In this document: in pieces, positions 7,829-16,977 of the stretch
How positions within the stretch are numbered: position 1 is the first letter of the stretch
Layout of the letters: the number at the start of each line of letters is the position of its first letter
From: Marivivens donghaensis
GTDB taxonomy: Bacteria > Pseudomonadota > Alphaproteobacteria > Rhodobacterales > Rhodobacteraceae
Assembly (NCBI RefSeq): GCF_023541015.1
Contig: NZ_JALNPR010000005.1
Coordinates: 234,355 to 298,354, forward strand
Direction of reading: 5' to 3'
Length of the DNA stretch: 64,000 bases
Notes under the pieces: generated by a model
Database searches by the model: none
Told to the model about the DNA's origin: nothing
Seen by the model: only the letters and a program-made list of their open reading frames with translations
Program-made: the position numbers and the translations under genes

Positions 7829-8707
7829 ATGGCTCTGGATACCACGTCTAACTTTAACATGACACGCCGCGCGATGAACGCGGAGCTTTTGGATGCTGAA
7901 ACCGAAGCTCAACTGGCCTACGCGTGGCGCGATCACCGCGATGAAGAAGCGCTCCACCGTTTGACCACCGCCTACATGCGGTTGGCGATCTCGATGGCGG
8001 GGAAATTCCGCCGGTATGGTGCGCCAATGCCGGACCTGATCCAAGAGGCCAGCCTTGGCCTGATGAAAGCCGCTGAAAAATTTGATCCCGACCGTGGAGT
8101 TCGTTTTTCGACCTATGCTGTTTGGTGGATCAAAGCTTCGATCCAAGATTTCGTGATGCGCAACTGGTCGATGGTTCGCACAGGATCGACCAGCAGCCAG
8201 AAATCCCTGTTCTTTAACATGCGCCGCGTTCAGGCCCGTCTCGAACGCGAAGCCACCGCCGAAGGGATCACCCTCAGCAAGGGCGATCTGCACCTCGCGA
8301 TTGCGACCGAGCTTGGCGTGCCGGTGCATGACGTCGAGATGATGGATGGCCGTCTTTCGGGATCTGACTTCTCGCTCGATGCGACGCAATCGTCCGAAGA
8401 TGAGGGGCGGTCATGGGTTGATACGCTCGTCGATGACAGCGAGCAGGCGGCGGAACGGGTCGAGGCCTCGCACGATCAGGAAACCCTGCGTCAATGGCTG
8501 ACGACTGCGCTGATGGCACTGAACGATCGTGAACGCTTCATCGTGCGCGAACGCAAACTGCGGGACGAGCCGCGCACGTTGGAGAGCCTCGGTGACGAAC
8601 TTGGCCTGTCCAAAGAGCGTATTCGCCAGCTAGAGGCCGCGGCGTTCAACAAAATGCGCAAGAGCCTTGAAGGTCAGTCGAAGGAAGTGTTGAACTTCCT
8701 CGCATGA
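7829..8707 (+). CDS. rpoH: RNA polymerase sigma factor RpoH, RpoHII type
   Basis: Sigma-32 family factor of 292 residues. The start at 7829 gives MALDTTSNFN and has a Shine-Dalgarno GGCGGGAG eight bases upstream. Region 2 contains LIQEASLGLMKAAEKF near 70 and RFSTYAVWWIKASIQDFV at 92-109; the RpoH box variant SSQKSLFFNMRR is at 122-133; region 4 has LGLSKERIRQLEAAAFNKMR near the C-terminus. The N-terminus and the ECF11-like promoter in front point to the RpoHII paralogue, which works downstream of RpoE in oxidative and singlet-oxygen stress, rather than RpoHI. The stop overlaps the next gene by four bases (ATGA). Confidence 0.93.
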   Translation: MALDTTSNFNMTRRAMNAELLDAETEAQLAYAWRDHRDEEALHRLTTAYMRLAISMAGKFRRYGAPMPDLIQEASLGLMKAAEKFDPDRGVRFSTYAVWWIKASIQDFVMRNWSMVRTGSTSSQKSLFFNMRRVQARLEREATAEGITLSKGDLHLAIATELGVPVHDVEMMDGRLSGSDFSLDATQSSEDEGRSWVDTLVDDSEQAAERVEASHDQETLRQWLTTALMALNDRERFIVRERKLRDEPRTLESLGDELGLSKERIRQLEAAAFNKMRKSLEGQSKEVLNFLA

Positions 8708-9453
8708 GAACTGCCCTTGCCCTGATGTTATGGATGGCTGCGCCTGCCATGGCGCAAGACATCCATATCTTGGGCGAGGTGCATGACAATCCCCTGCATC
8801 ATATCGAACAAGCCAACCAAATCGCAGCCATCGCGCCCTCTGCGATCGTTTTCGAAATGCTGACGCCTGATCAGGCGGCAGTGGTGAACTCCAGCGATCG
8901 CCACGATCCCAACCTCGGCGCGATCATCGGGTGGGAAGAGGCGGGCTGGCCTGATTTCGCTATCTACGCGCCGATCTTTGCGGCGAGCGATGCGCCTGTT
9001 TATGGTGCGGCGCTCCCTCGGGACACAGTGATCGCGGCGATAAGATCGTCGGCCGCTGAGGTCTTTGGCGAGGGCGCGGAACGCTATGGCCTTACCATGC
9101 TGTCCGACGATCTGCGTGCCGTGATGGAGGCCGAACAGGCACAAGCCCATTGCGATGCTCTACCCGCGGAAATGCTCCCAGGAATGGTAGAGGCGCAGCG
9201 GCTTCGTGACGCTCATTTTGCCCGTGTGACCTTAACGGCCTATGACGAAACTGGTGGACCTGTGGTTCTGATCACGGGCAACGGACATGCCCGCATCGAC
9301 CGCGCCGTGCCATCCTACATCGCCCGCGTTCGACCAGAGTTGTCGGTTCATGCGCTGGGCTTGCTGGAAGCAGCCGAGGATGACGCGCCCTTTGACACCG
9401 TGATCGTCACTGCCCCCGCAGAACGTGACGACCCATGTGCGGCGTTCCAGTGA
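8704..9453 (+). CDS. ChaN family protein (haem-binding/uptake-like, Tiki superfamily), exported
   Basis: A 249-residue protein beginning with a signal peptide (LALMLWMAAPAMA, likely cleavage before QDI). It then shows ILGEVHDNPLHHIEQ near 21 and SAIVFEMLTPDQAA near 47, which are the conserved His/Glu-containing segments of the ChaN/EreA-like fold, and a C-terminal VVLITGNGHARIDRAVPSYI near 195. ChaN of Campylobacter binds haem pairs; whether this one does is unknown. Unlike ChaN it lacks a lipobox. It starts inside the rpoH stop codon, so it should be co-expressed with RpoH in the stress response. Confidence 0.8.
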   Translation: MRTALALMLWMAAPAMAQDIHILGEVHDNPLHHIEQANQIAAIAPSAIVFEMLTPDQAAVVNSSDRHDPNLGAIIGWEEAGWPDFAIYAPIFAASDAPVYGAALPRDTVIAAIRSSAAEVFGEGAERYGLTMLSDDLRAVMEAEQAQAHCDALPAEMLPGMVEAQRLRDAHFARVTLTAYDETGGPVVLITGNGHARIDRAVPSYIARVRPELSVHALGLLEAAEDDAPFDTVIVTAPAERDDPCAAFQ

Positions 9454-9509
9454 TTGTTCTTTTCGTTGCCGCTGGTTAGGGTTCCACCAATCGTTCAAAG
9501 GGGGCCGTG

Positions 9510-10700
9510 ATGCTGGCTGGCAAACATATCCTACTGATCATCGGCGGCGGCATTGCAGCCTTTAAGTCGCTCGATCTGATCCGGCGTCTGCGCGAACAAG
9601 GGGCAGAGGTCACGCCCGTGCTGACCAAAGCAGGGGCAGAGTTCGTGACCCCGCTCTCCGTATCTGGCCTTGCCGCTCGCAAAGTCTATCAGGATTTGTT
9701 CGATCTGACCGATGAGGCCGAGATGGGTCATATCGAATTGTCCCGCGCTGCGGACCTCGTTGTTGTGGCCCCTGCAACGGCCGACCTCTTGGCGAAAATG
9801 GCGGGCGGTCACGCCAATGATCTGGCGTCGACGCTGTTGATGGCGACCGACAAACCTGTGCTGGTCGCCCCCTCAATGAACGTGCGGATGTGGGAACACG
9901 CCGCCACCCAGCGCAATGTCGCGACGCTCAAGGGCGATGGCATGCTGTTCGTTGGCCCGACCGAAGGCAACATGGCATGTGGCGAGTTTGGCTTTGGCCG
10001 CTTGGCTGAAGTGCCAGAGATCATCGCCGCCATTGACGCGGCTCTCTCTGACGGACCGCTCAAGGGTAAGCGTATCCTCGTGACCTCAGGCCCCACGCAC
10101 GAACCCATCGACCCCGTGCGCTACATCGCCAATCGGTCGTCAGGTGCCCAAGGCACGGCTGTGGCGCGCGCATTGGCGCAATTAGGTGCAGATGTTGTAT
10201 TTGTGACAGGTCCAGCCGATGTGCCGCCGCCTGCGGGCGTAAATGTCGTGAAAGTGCAAACCGCCGCGCAGATGCTAGAGGCTGTTCTGGCCGCTTTGCC
10301 CGTCGATGTGGCGGTGTTTGCGGCGGCTGTGGCGGATTGGCGGGTTGCCTCAGCCTCTGGGTCGAAGATCAAAAAAGTGAACGGCGCACTGCCCGTTTTG
10401 GAGTTCGCAGAGAACCCCGATATCCTCGCAACCGTGAGCCAGATGACCGATGGCCGCCCGCCTTTGGTCGTTGGGTTTGCCGCTGAAACAGACGACGTGA
10501 TCGCCCACGCAACGGCCAAGCGGGCCCGCAAAGGGTGCGATTGGATCGTGGCCAATGATGTGTCTCCTGAGACGGGGATCATGGGGGGCACCGAGAACGC
10601 CGTGACGCTAATCACTGAAACTTCCGCCGAAGATTGGCCGCGCATGGGCAAGGACGCCGTTGCGCAACGGCTCGCTCAGCGGATCGCGGAGGCGCTATGA
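9510..10700 (+). CDS. coaBC: bifunctional phosphopantothenoylcysteine decarboxylase / phosphopantothenate-cysteine ligase
   Basis: Carries out two steps of coenzyme A synthesis. The 396-residue protein has the FMN-binding CoaC domain first ([16 protein letters not shown] near 10, [15 protein letters not shown] near 118, and the active-site cysteine loop [12 protein letters not shown] near 154) and the CoaB ligase domain second ([20 protein letters not shown] at about 194-213, KIKK near 288). ATG 9510 follows an AAAGGGGG Shine-Dalgarno; a GTG at 9507 is also in frame. Its stop overlaps dut by four bases (ATGA), starting a coupled coaBC-dut-moeB series. Pantothenate is made by panBC at 18.5-20.2 kb. 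Confidence 0.96.
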   Translation: MLAGKHILLIIGGGIAAFKSLDLIRRLREQGAEVTPVLTKAGAEFVTPLSVSGLAARKVYQDLFDLTDEAEMGHIELSRAADLVVVAPATADLLAKMAGGHANDLASTLLMATDKPVLVAPSMNVRMWEHAATQRNVATLKGDGMLFVGPTEGNMACGEFGFGRLAEVPEIIAAIDAALSDGPLKGKRILVTSGPTHEPIDPVRYIANRSSGAQGTAVARALAQLGADVVFVTGPADVPPPAGVNVVKVQTAAQMLEAVLAALPVDVAVFAAAVADWRVASASGSKIKKVNGALPVLEFAENPDILATVSQMTDGRPPLVVGFAAETDDVIAHATAKRARKGCDWIVANDVSPETGIMGGTENAVTLITETSAEDWPRMGKDAVAQRLAQRIAEAL

Positions 10701-11167
10701 CCACCATGCCGAATATTGTGATCGAATGGCTCGACGGGGCTGATACCGACATCGCGTTGCCATCCTACGAAACGGCGGGGGCGGCGGGTGCGGACGTGCG
10801 GGCAAACTTTGCCCCGAATGGGCGCGAAGGCGTCACCATCGAGGCGGGCGCTCGAGCGCTCATCCCCTGCGGGTTTCGGATGGAAATCCCCGCTGGCTAT
10901 GAGGTGCAGGTGCGTCCACGCTCCGGCCTCGCACTCAAACACGGTATCACATTGCCGAATACGCCGGGCACCATCGACAGCGACTATCGCGGGCCTGTTG
11001 GGGTGATCATCCTCAACGCGGGGACCGAACCATTCCACATCGCCCACGGTGACCGCATCGCTCAGTTTGTGGTCGCACCTGTGGTTCAGGGGCAGTTCAC
11101 GCTCGGCTCTGGCCTGTCCACAACGGCGCGTGGCGAAGGCGGCTTTGGCTCGACGGGGTGTAAATGA
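10697..11167 (+). CDS. dut: dUTP diphosphatase (dUTPase)
   Basis: Hydrolyses dUTP to dUMP, preventing uracil incorporation in DNA and supplying dTMP synthesis. The trimeric all-beta family is clear from the five motifs: [10 protein letters not shown] near 25, [12 protein letters not shown] near 72, [12 protein letters not shown] near 86, GDRIAQFVV near 118 and the C-terminal phosphate-binding GEGGFGSTG. The start at 10697 overlaps the coaBC stop and gives 156 residues, normal for the family. Its own stop overlaps the next start (ATGA). Confidence 0.96.
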   Translation: MTTMPNIVIEWLDGADTDIALPSYETAGAAGADVRANFAPNGREGVTIEAGARALIPCGFRMEIPAGYEVQVRPRSGLALKHGITLPNTPGTIDSDYRGPVGVIILNAGTEPFHIAHGDRIAQFVVAPVVQGQFTLGSGLSTTARGEGGFGSTGCK

Positions 11168-12210
11168 TCACCGTTTTTGCGATGATTTCTGTCATGTGGG
11201 GCATTGGTTGGGCGATGAAAGTTCCCCACCGTGTGCGTTGGGGCATGACGGGCGTTCTGATGGCGGCGGTGCTTTTGGCGAACATCGTTTTGCCCGCTGG
11301 TAATCCATTGCGCCAAGCGACTGGTGGCGATGCGCGTCTTTGGGCGCTCATCATCGGCGCGGGTGTTGTGATCTATATTTACCGCCTCGGCCTCGGTTGG
11401 ATTAAAACCAAGGTCGCCGCTAAGGAACCAGTTGTCACCACCCCGACCAAGACATTTTCGGACAGCGAACTCGATCGCTACGCCCGCCACATGATGCTTC
11501 GTGAAATCGGTGGGACGGGGCAGAAACGGTTGAAGCAAGCGAAGGTGCTGGTGATCGGCGCAGGGGGCCTCGGGTCGCCCGCGTTGATGTATCTCGCTGC
11601 GGCGGGGGTCGGCACAATCGGTGTCGTGGATGATGACACCGTCGATAACTCCAACCTCCAACGCCAAGTGATCCACACCGATGCCCGTATCGGCCAGCCG
11701 AAGGTGCATTCTGCCGCAACGGCGATCAAAGCACTGAACCCGTGGATCGAAGTGCGTCCCTATGCGCGGCGATTGGACGAGGACACGGCAGAGGCTCTGT
11801 TCGCCGAATATGATCTGATCCTCGACGGAACCGATAACTTTGCCACGCGCTACATGGTGAACCGCATCGCGGTCAAATTGGGGAAACCGCTGATTGCCGC
11901 TGCGATGACGCAATGGGAAGGTCAAATTTCGGTCTACGATCCCGCAAATGGTGGCCCCTGTTTCCAATGCGTCTTTCCAGAGGCTCCAGCCGCAGGGTTG
12001 GTTCCGTCTTGCGCAGAGGCGGGCGTTCTCGGCCCTCTCCCGGGGGTGATAGGGTCGTTGATGGCGGCAGAAGCGGTCAAGCTGATCACAGGCGCGGGCG
12101 AAACTCTGCGCGGTCGGTTGATGATGTATGATGCACTCTACGCTGATAGCCGCATGATGAAGACCAAATCGCGGGCAGATTGCCCCGTTTGCGGAACATC
12201 CCACGACTAG
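11164..12210 (+). CDS. moeB: MoeB/ThiF/HesA family adenylyltransferase with N-terminal membrane segments
   Basis: The E1-like domain (about 100-348) adenylates the C-terminal glycine of a ubiquitin-like sulphur carrier such as MoaD or ThiS. Seen here are [10 protein letters not shown] at 132-141 (nucleotide binding), [20 protein letters not shown] at 161-180, [10 protein letters not shown] at 221-230, the zinc ligands Cys266, Cys269, Cys340 and Cys343, and a candidate catalytic Cys283. There is no rhodanese domain. The first 80 residues hold three hydrophobic stretches (about 3-18, 27-46, 58-75) that look like membrane segments; classical MoeB lacks them. It overlaps dut by four bases. MoeB would serve molybdopterin synthesis, which XdhB in this window needs; a ThiF role is the alternative. 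Confidence 0.88.
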   Translation: MITVFAMISVMWGIGWAMKVPHRVRWGMTGVLMAAVLLANIVLPAGNPLRQATGGDARLWALIIGAGVVIYIYRLGLGWIKTKVAAKEPVVTTPTKTFSDSELDRYARHMMLREIGGTGQKRLKQAKVLVIGAGGLGSPALMYLAAAGVGTIGVVDDDTVDNSNLQRQVIHTDARIGQPKVHSAATAIKALNPWIEVRPYARRLDEDTAEALFAEYDLILDGTDNFATRYMVNRIAVKLGKPLIAAAMTQWEGQISVYDPANGGPCFQCVFPEAPAAGLVPSCAEAGVLGPLPGVIGSLMAAEAVKLITGAGETLRGRLMMYDALYADSRMMKTKSRADCPVCGTSHD

Positions 12211-12276
12211 CGTGTGAATGGCTCTGGCGGTTCCCCTTGGACGGACCTAGACTCTGCCCAAGTATAGGAGAACCCG

Positions 12277-14298
12277 ATGACAAACCCGCTGCTAAACGAT
12301 TGGTCCACCCCCTTTGGCTTGCCGCCCTTTGACGCGATTTCCGACGATGACTTCGCGCCTGCGGTTGATGCTGCCTTGGCCGAGGCGCGGGCGAATTATG
12401 CAGCGATTGTGTCTGAGCCAGAGATCACCTTTGCCAATACGGTTGAGGCGATGGAGCGCACGACAGCCACGCTCGACCGTGTGATGGGGGCGTTTTACGC
12501 GCTCGCTGGTGCCGATGCGAACCCCGCGCGCGAGGCATTGATGCGGGAATTTGCGCCGAAAATGTCGGCCTTCTGGTCCGAAGTCACCACCAACGAGGCG
12601 CTCTTTGCCCGCGTGGAAACCCTATGGGAGCAGCGGGACGATTTGGGTCTGAACGACGAACAGGCGCGTCTGCTCTATCTGTCGTATCGTGGGTTTGTCC
12701 GCGCAGGGTCCAAGCTCAAGGGCGCAGAGGCCGACCGTCTGACCGAAGTGAAATCGCGTCTCTCTGTTTTGGGCACGCAGTTCACCCAGAACCTTTTGGC
12801 CGACGAACGGTCGTGGTTCATGCCGCTGGCTGAAACCGACCTGAACGGACTGCCTGACTATGTGGTGTCGGCCCTGCGCGCCGCTGGCAAAGACAAGGGC
12901 CAGAACGGCCCCGTCGTTACCCTGTCCCGCTCTGTCATCGTGCCGTTCTTGCAAACCTGCCCGAACCGCGATCTGCGCCGCAAATCCTATGAGGCTTGGA
13001 CCGCTCGTGGCGCCAATGGTGGCGAAACGGATAACCGTGCGATTGCGGCCGAAATTCTGGCCCTCCGGTCTGAACGCGCCAAACTGCTCGGCTACGAGGA
13101 CTTCGCCCATTACAAACTCGAAACCGAAATGGCGGGCACGCCTGACGCGGTGCGCGGTTTGTTGATGGATGTCTGGGGCCCCGCGAAATCCCGCGCCGAA
13201 GCGGATGCGCAAATTCTCGAAAACATGCTCCACAATGACGGTCACCAAGGCCCGCTCGAGGCATGGGACTGGCACTATTATTCCGCCATTCGTCGCAAGG
13301 CCGAGCATGATCTCGATGAGGCCGATGTCAAACCATATTTCCAACTCGACCGCATGATTGATGCCGCCTTTGCCTGCGCCAATCGCCTGTTCGGCCTAGA
13401 GTTCAAACCGACAGAAGGGCCGCAGTATCATCCCGACGTGCGTCTGTTCGAGGTGACACGCAATGGCGAACATATCGCGCTCTTTATGGGCGACTACTTT
13501 GCCCGTGGGTCCAAACGCTCTGGCGCGTGGTGTTCCGCGATGCGCAGTCAGAATAAACTCGACGGTGATGTGCGCCCCATTGTGATCAACGTTTGCAACT
13601 TTGCCAAACCAGCTGAGGGGCAGCCCGCGCTGTTGTCCTATGACGATGCCCGCACCCTATTCCACGAATTCGGCCACGCGCTGCACCAAATGCTGTCGAA
13701 TGTGACCTACGATTCCATGTCGGGCACATCCGTAGCCCGCGATTTCGTCGAACTGCCCAGCCAACTTTATGAACACTGGCTCGACGTGCCAGAGGTGCTG
13801 GCCGAATTTGCGGTCAACGCGGCAGGAGAGTCGATGCCTGCGGAACTTCTGCAAAAGGTGCTGGGCGCTGCGACCTATGACATGGGATTCCAGACGGTCG
13901 AATATGTGGCTTCTGCCATTGTGGACCTCGAATTCCACCTCGGCACCCCGCCCGCTGATCCGATGCAGAAACAGGCCGAAGTGCTAGAGGCTATCGGCAT
14001 GCCCCGTGCGATCCGTATGCGCCACGCCACCCCGCATTTCGCCCACGTGTTCAGCGGCGACGGCTATTCCAGCGGCTACTACAGCTACATGTGGTCCGAG
14101 GTCATGGATGCCGATGCGTTTGCCGCGTTCGAGGAAAAAGGCGATGCCTTTGACCCTGAAACCGCTAAAGCGCTTGAGGCGCATATCCTCTCGGTCGGGG
14201 GAACTGTGGATGCGGCAGAACTTTACACCCGTTTCCGTGGACGGCTTCCGGGTGTTGAAGCGCTGCTTCAAGGCCGTGGTTTGCTCGAAGTCGCGTGA
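12277..14298 (+). CDS. M3 family zinc metallopeptidase (oligopeptidase A / dipeptidyl carboxypeptidase type)
   Basis: A 673-residue cytoplasmic oligopeptidase. The zinc site is LFHEFGHALHQ near 465 (HExxH), with the third ligand Glu in ARDFVELPSQLYEHW about 27 residues further on, and a substrate-binding His/Tyr-rich segment FSGDGYSSGYYSYMWSEVMDAD near 590, all typical of the M3A group containing PrlC and Dcp. The start at 12277 is preceded by TATAGGAGAA, a good Shine-Dalgarno. It likely degrades peptides left by ATP-dependent proteases. The downstream lipoprotein hydrolase begins at its stop codon. Confidence 0.94.
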   Translation: MTNPLLNDWSTPFGLPPFDAISDDDFAPAVDAALAEARANYAAIVSEPEITFANTVEAMERTTATLDRVMGAFYALAGADANPAREALMREFAPKMSAFWSEVTTNEALFARVETLWEQRDDLGLNDEQARLLYLSYRGFVRAGSKLKGAEADRLTEVKSRLSVLGTQFTQNLLADERSWFMPLAETDLNGLPDYVVSALRAAGKDKGQNGPVVTLSRSVIVPFLQTCPNRDLRRKSYEAWTARGANGGETDNRAIAAEILALRSERAKLLGYEDFAHYKLETEMAGTPDAVRGLLMDVWGPAKSRAEADAQILENMLHNDGHQGPLEAWDWHYYSAIRRKAEHDLDEADVKPYFQLDRMIDAAFACANRLFGLEFKPTEGPQYHPDVRLFEVTRNGEHIALFMGDYFARGSKRSGAWCSAMRSQNKLDGDVRPIVINVCNFAKPAEGQPALLSYDDARTLFHEFGHALHQMLSNVTYDSMSGTSVARDFVELPSQLYEHWLDVPEVLAEFAVNAAGESMPAELLQKVLGAATYDMGFQTVEYVASAIVDLEFHLGTPPADPMQKQAEVLEAIGMPRAIRMRHATPHFAHVFSGDGYSSGYYSYMWSEVMDADAFAAFEEKGDAFDPETAKALEAHILSVGGTVDAAELYTRFRGRLPGVEALLQGRGLLEVA

Positions 14299-15392
14299 TG
14301 CTCCGCCGCATTTGGCTCAGTTTTGTAATGCTCTGCCTCGTCGCGGCCTGTTCAGGTCGCCCGGGGCCAGAGGTGCTGACCCCGATCCCCGACGTTGCGG
14401 ACGGGGCCAAGGTGATCCGTATCTACGCGGTCACCACACGCACAGCGGACGAGGCGCCACTGCTTGGGTTCGACAACACGCCGAGCTTTGAACTCGCCTA
14501 TCGCTATTACGATATTTCGGTGCCGCCGCACCGTCGGGCAGGGCAGGTGACATGGCCCAGCCGTACGCCCGATCCGTCCAAGCAATTCGTTGTCGTCGAC
14601 AGCGGAATTATGGAGCGGCCAGATTTCCTGAGCGAGGTCATCGCCCGCAACCGATCCAATGGGTCTGGTGAGGTCGGTATTTTTGTCCACGGCTTTAACC
14701 AGCGGTATCAAGAGGCGCTGTTCCGCCTTGCCCAATTGACTGCGGATGCGGGCGGTAACAACGCACCGATCCTCTTTGCATGGCCGTCGAACGGGCGACC
14801 GCTCGAATATATCGGCGACCGTCAGGCCGCGATTTTCTCGCGCGAGCCGTTGGCCGAACTGATGGACGATATCGTTAAACGGAACGGTAAAACGTTGATC
14901 TTTGCCCACTCCATGGGTGGTTTCCTCACGATGGAGGCGATGCGGACGCTCAAGCTCGAAGGCAAGCAATCGACATTGGATAAGTTGTCGGTGGTTCTCG
15001 CTGCGCCCGATGTCGATCTGTTCCTCTTCCGTCGCCAGATGGAGGTCATCGGCGAAATGCGCGAACCCTTGTCAGTCCTCGTGTCACCTGATGATCGCGC
15101 CTTATTGCTGTCATCCCGCGTTGGCGGCGGTCGGCCTCGGCTCGGGGCATTGGACGTGAGCGATCCAGAGGTGGCCTCGGTCGCTGAGGATTTTAACATT
15201 CGGATTATCGACGTGAGTTCCGTGGAATCTGATCCGCTGCGTCATAGCCGCTACATCAACCTCGCCACGCTCTATACCGCCCTCGAAGGGCAGGCGAGCG
15301 GACGCACCGACCTCGCGACGGCAGGGACATTCGTGTTCGATGCGATTGGTCAGGGGCTTTTGCTGCCTGTGAACGTGCTAACGCGGAATTAG
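14298..15392 (+). CDS. lipoprotein alpha/beta hydrolase (DUF900 family)
   Basis: A 364-residue hydrolase with a lipoprotein signal peptide: lipobox LVAAC with Cys18. The DUF900 esterase-like domain shows VGIFVHGFNQRYQEALFRL near 122, ILFAWPSNG near 155 and the nucleophile elbow FAHSMGGFLTMEAM near 200 (Ser in AHSMGG). Membrane anchoring suggests action on periplasmic or envelope esters; the substrate is unknown. The ATG at 14298 shares one base with the M3 peptidase stop (TGATG). A GTG three bases earlier is an alternative start. The stop interlocks with that of the convergent cation efflux gene. Confidence 0.85.
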   Translation: MLRRIWLSFVMLCLVAACSGRPGPEVLTPIPDVADGAKVIRIYAVTTRTADEAPLLGFDNTPSFELAYRYYDISVPPHRRAGQVTWPSRTPDPSKQFVVVDSGIMERPDFLSEVIARNRSNGSGEVGIFVHGFNQRYQEALFRLAQLTADAGGNNAPILFAWPSNGRPLEYIGDRQAAIFSREPLAELMDDIVKRNGKTLIFAHSMGGFLTMEAMRTLKLEGKQSTLDKLSVVLAAPDVDLFLFRRQMEVIGEMREPLSVLVSPDDRALLLSSRVGGGRPRLGALDVSDPEVASVAEDFNIRIIDVSSVESDPLRHSRYINLATLYTALEGQASGRTDLATAGTFVFDAIGQGLLLPVNVLTRN

Positions 15393-16297
15393 GAATAGCG
15401 CGCGTCGTCGGGGTGGGGTTCGACCCCGACGGGGTCCTTGTGGATCAGAACGTCTGCATTGGTGTGCTTTGCAACAATGGCACGACGAAGCGCGGCACCG
15501 ATGCTATGCGCCTCTTCCAGCGTCTGCGATCCGTCCAATTCGATATGAAGGTTCACGAAAACGCGGCTCCCTGCTTGGCGGGTTTTGAGGTCGTGAAACC
15601 CGTGAACCCCGTCGAAGTTACCCGCGATGTCCGCGATAGAGGCGATGATTTCGTCATCTGCTGCACGGTCCATTAGGGCGTCCCATGCGCCTTTGCCGAT
15701 CTTTAGCGCGCCGTGGAACATGATCAACGCCGCGACGATCGCCACAGCGCTATCCACCCAGCCCCAGCCGAAATTCGCATTGAGCCAAAGCGCCACAATC
15801 GCGCCAATCCCAGGGATCAAATCGCCAATGTAATGGAGGCTATCGGCGGCGACCACGCGGCTCCCTGTTTTGCGGGCGACGTAGCGCTGCCATGCGACCA
15901 GCATCAGGGTCAGCACGATCGACAGCGCCATCACGACAACGCCTGCTGACTCCGAGGAGATATGAGCCGAGTCAGGTTGGGACAATCGCAACACCGCAGC
16001 GCCCAAAATGGCGGCGGCAGAGACGATGATGAAAAGGGACTGACCCAGCGCGGCGAGGTCTTCGGCAGAGGTATGCCCAAAGGTGTGATCGTCGTCTGCG
16101 GGTTTGGCTGCATAGGCGATAGCCGCCAAGCCACCCATCGACATCAACAAATCCAACGCACTGTCCGCCAGCGTTGCCGCAATGGACAACGCCCCTGTCG
16201 CCCAGAGCGCCCACATCTTTGCAAGCACCAGCGTAATCGCGACGATGACTGAAAACACACCCGCAGAGAGGTTCAGCTTGTTACCAGAAGTCGTCAT
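15389..16297 (-). CDS. cation diffusion facilitator family transporter (FieF-like)
   Basis: A 302-residue inner-membrane antiporter exporting divalent metal (zinc, iron, manganese or cadmium) against protons. Six membrane segments are visible. Metal-site residues are in LADSALDLL near 42-50 (DxxxD) and AADSLHYIGDL near 153 (HxxxD), the pattern of the A site in FieF/YiiP. The cytoplasmic HTFGH motif near 73 and a C-terminal cytoplasmic domain (HGFHDLKTRQAGSRVFVNLHIELD) are also as in FieF. The metal cannot be read from sequence with certainty. Confidence 0.93.
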   Translation of the reverse strand: MTTSGNKLNLSAGVFSVIVAITLVLAKMWALWATGALSIAATLADSALDLLMSMGGLAAIAYAAKPADDDHTFGHTSAEDLAALGQSLFIIVSAAAILGAAVLRLSQPDSAHISSESAGVVVMALSIVLTLMLVAWQRYVARKTGSRVVAADSLHYIGDLIPGIGAIVALWLNANFGWGWVDSAVAIVAALIMFHGALKIGKGAWDALMDRAADDEIIASIADIAGNFDGVHGFHDLKTRQAGSRVFVNLHIELDGSQTLEEAHSIGAALRRAIVAKHTNADVLIHKDPVGVEPHPDDARYS

Positions 16298-16327
16298 GCG
16301 GGCCCCCCTTGCGTTAGGCCGTCCTGT

Positions 16328-16861
16328 TTAGTCGAGCACTTCGTCCGCGCCAACACCCCAAATCGCCGATTTCGGTGCCCAGCCTTTATAACCAGCGGTG
16401 CTCAACTGGCACCAGTTCAGGGTGCATTCTTCGATCCGCGCGACGACGCCCGCTTCGAGGATCGCTTCTTGGGGGCTGGATTCGTCTTGGCGTGCGTAGA
16501 GCGGCTGCATGTCGGTGTCGATGATCACCGTCCGCACGCCAGACAGCATGATATAGTGGACCCAACCGCCCAATCCGTCACGATCGACCACACGACGCCA
16601 GTTTTCATATTCGGCAGTCACCTGCAGCGGCATGTCGCGGCGCGCAAAGACCCAATCGATGCGGTGAGAGGTTGATGGCCCACGGCGCACGTTGGCCTCA
16701 TTCGCCTTGAGCGACACAAAACGGGGCAAAGGCAAACCCGTCACGGGACCCGTGCGAAGCTCTGTCTGATCCTCTGCGGTTTCGTTTTTTTCTGCGATGG
16801 CAGGCAAAACACCACCGATGAGTGCGATAACCACCGTAAGGGACCGCAGAAAAGAACGCAT
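16328..16861 (-). CDS. exported bacterial SH3-domain protein
   Basis: A 177-residue protein with an N-terminal signal peptide (MRSFLRSLTVVIALIGG, cleavage probably after AIA near 24). The remainder is made of two SH3-like units: ANVRRGPSTSHRIDWVF near 56 and a second from about 110 ending GYKGWAPKSAIWGV, with a lone Cys pair in ECTLNWCQL likely forming a disulphide. Such domains bind peptidoglycan or other cell-wall ligands. The start at 16861 was chosen because it begins the signal peptide; frames upstream run into the divergent dehydrogenase promoter region. Confidence 0.85.
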   Translation of the reverse strand: MRSFLRSLTVVIALIGGVLPAIAEKNETAEDQTELRTGPVTGLPLPRFVSLKANEANVRRGPSTSHRIDWVFARRDMPLQVTAEYENWRRVVDRDGLGGWVHYIMLSGVRTVIIDTDMQPLYARQDESSPQEAILEAGVVARIEECTLNWCQLSTAGYKGWAPKSAIWGVGADEVLD

Positions 16862-16977
16862 CTTACCACCTGTTTGCCTGTTTAGACGCGATGGGCGTTT
16901 GGCCGCTCTTGTATCGCGTCGATCATACGGGCAATCTGCCACTAAGAACGCCTGAAGGAAAGTCACGGAGGGGGCAA

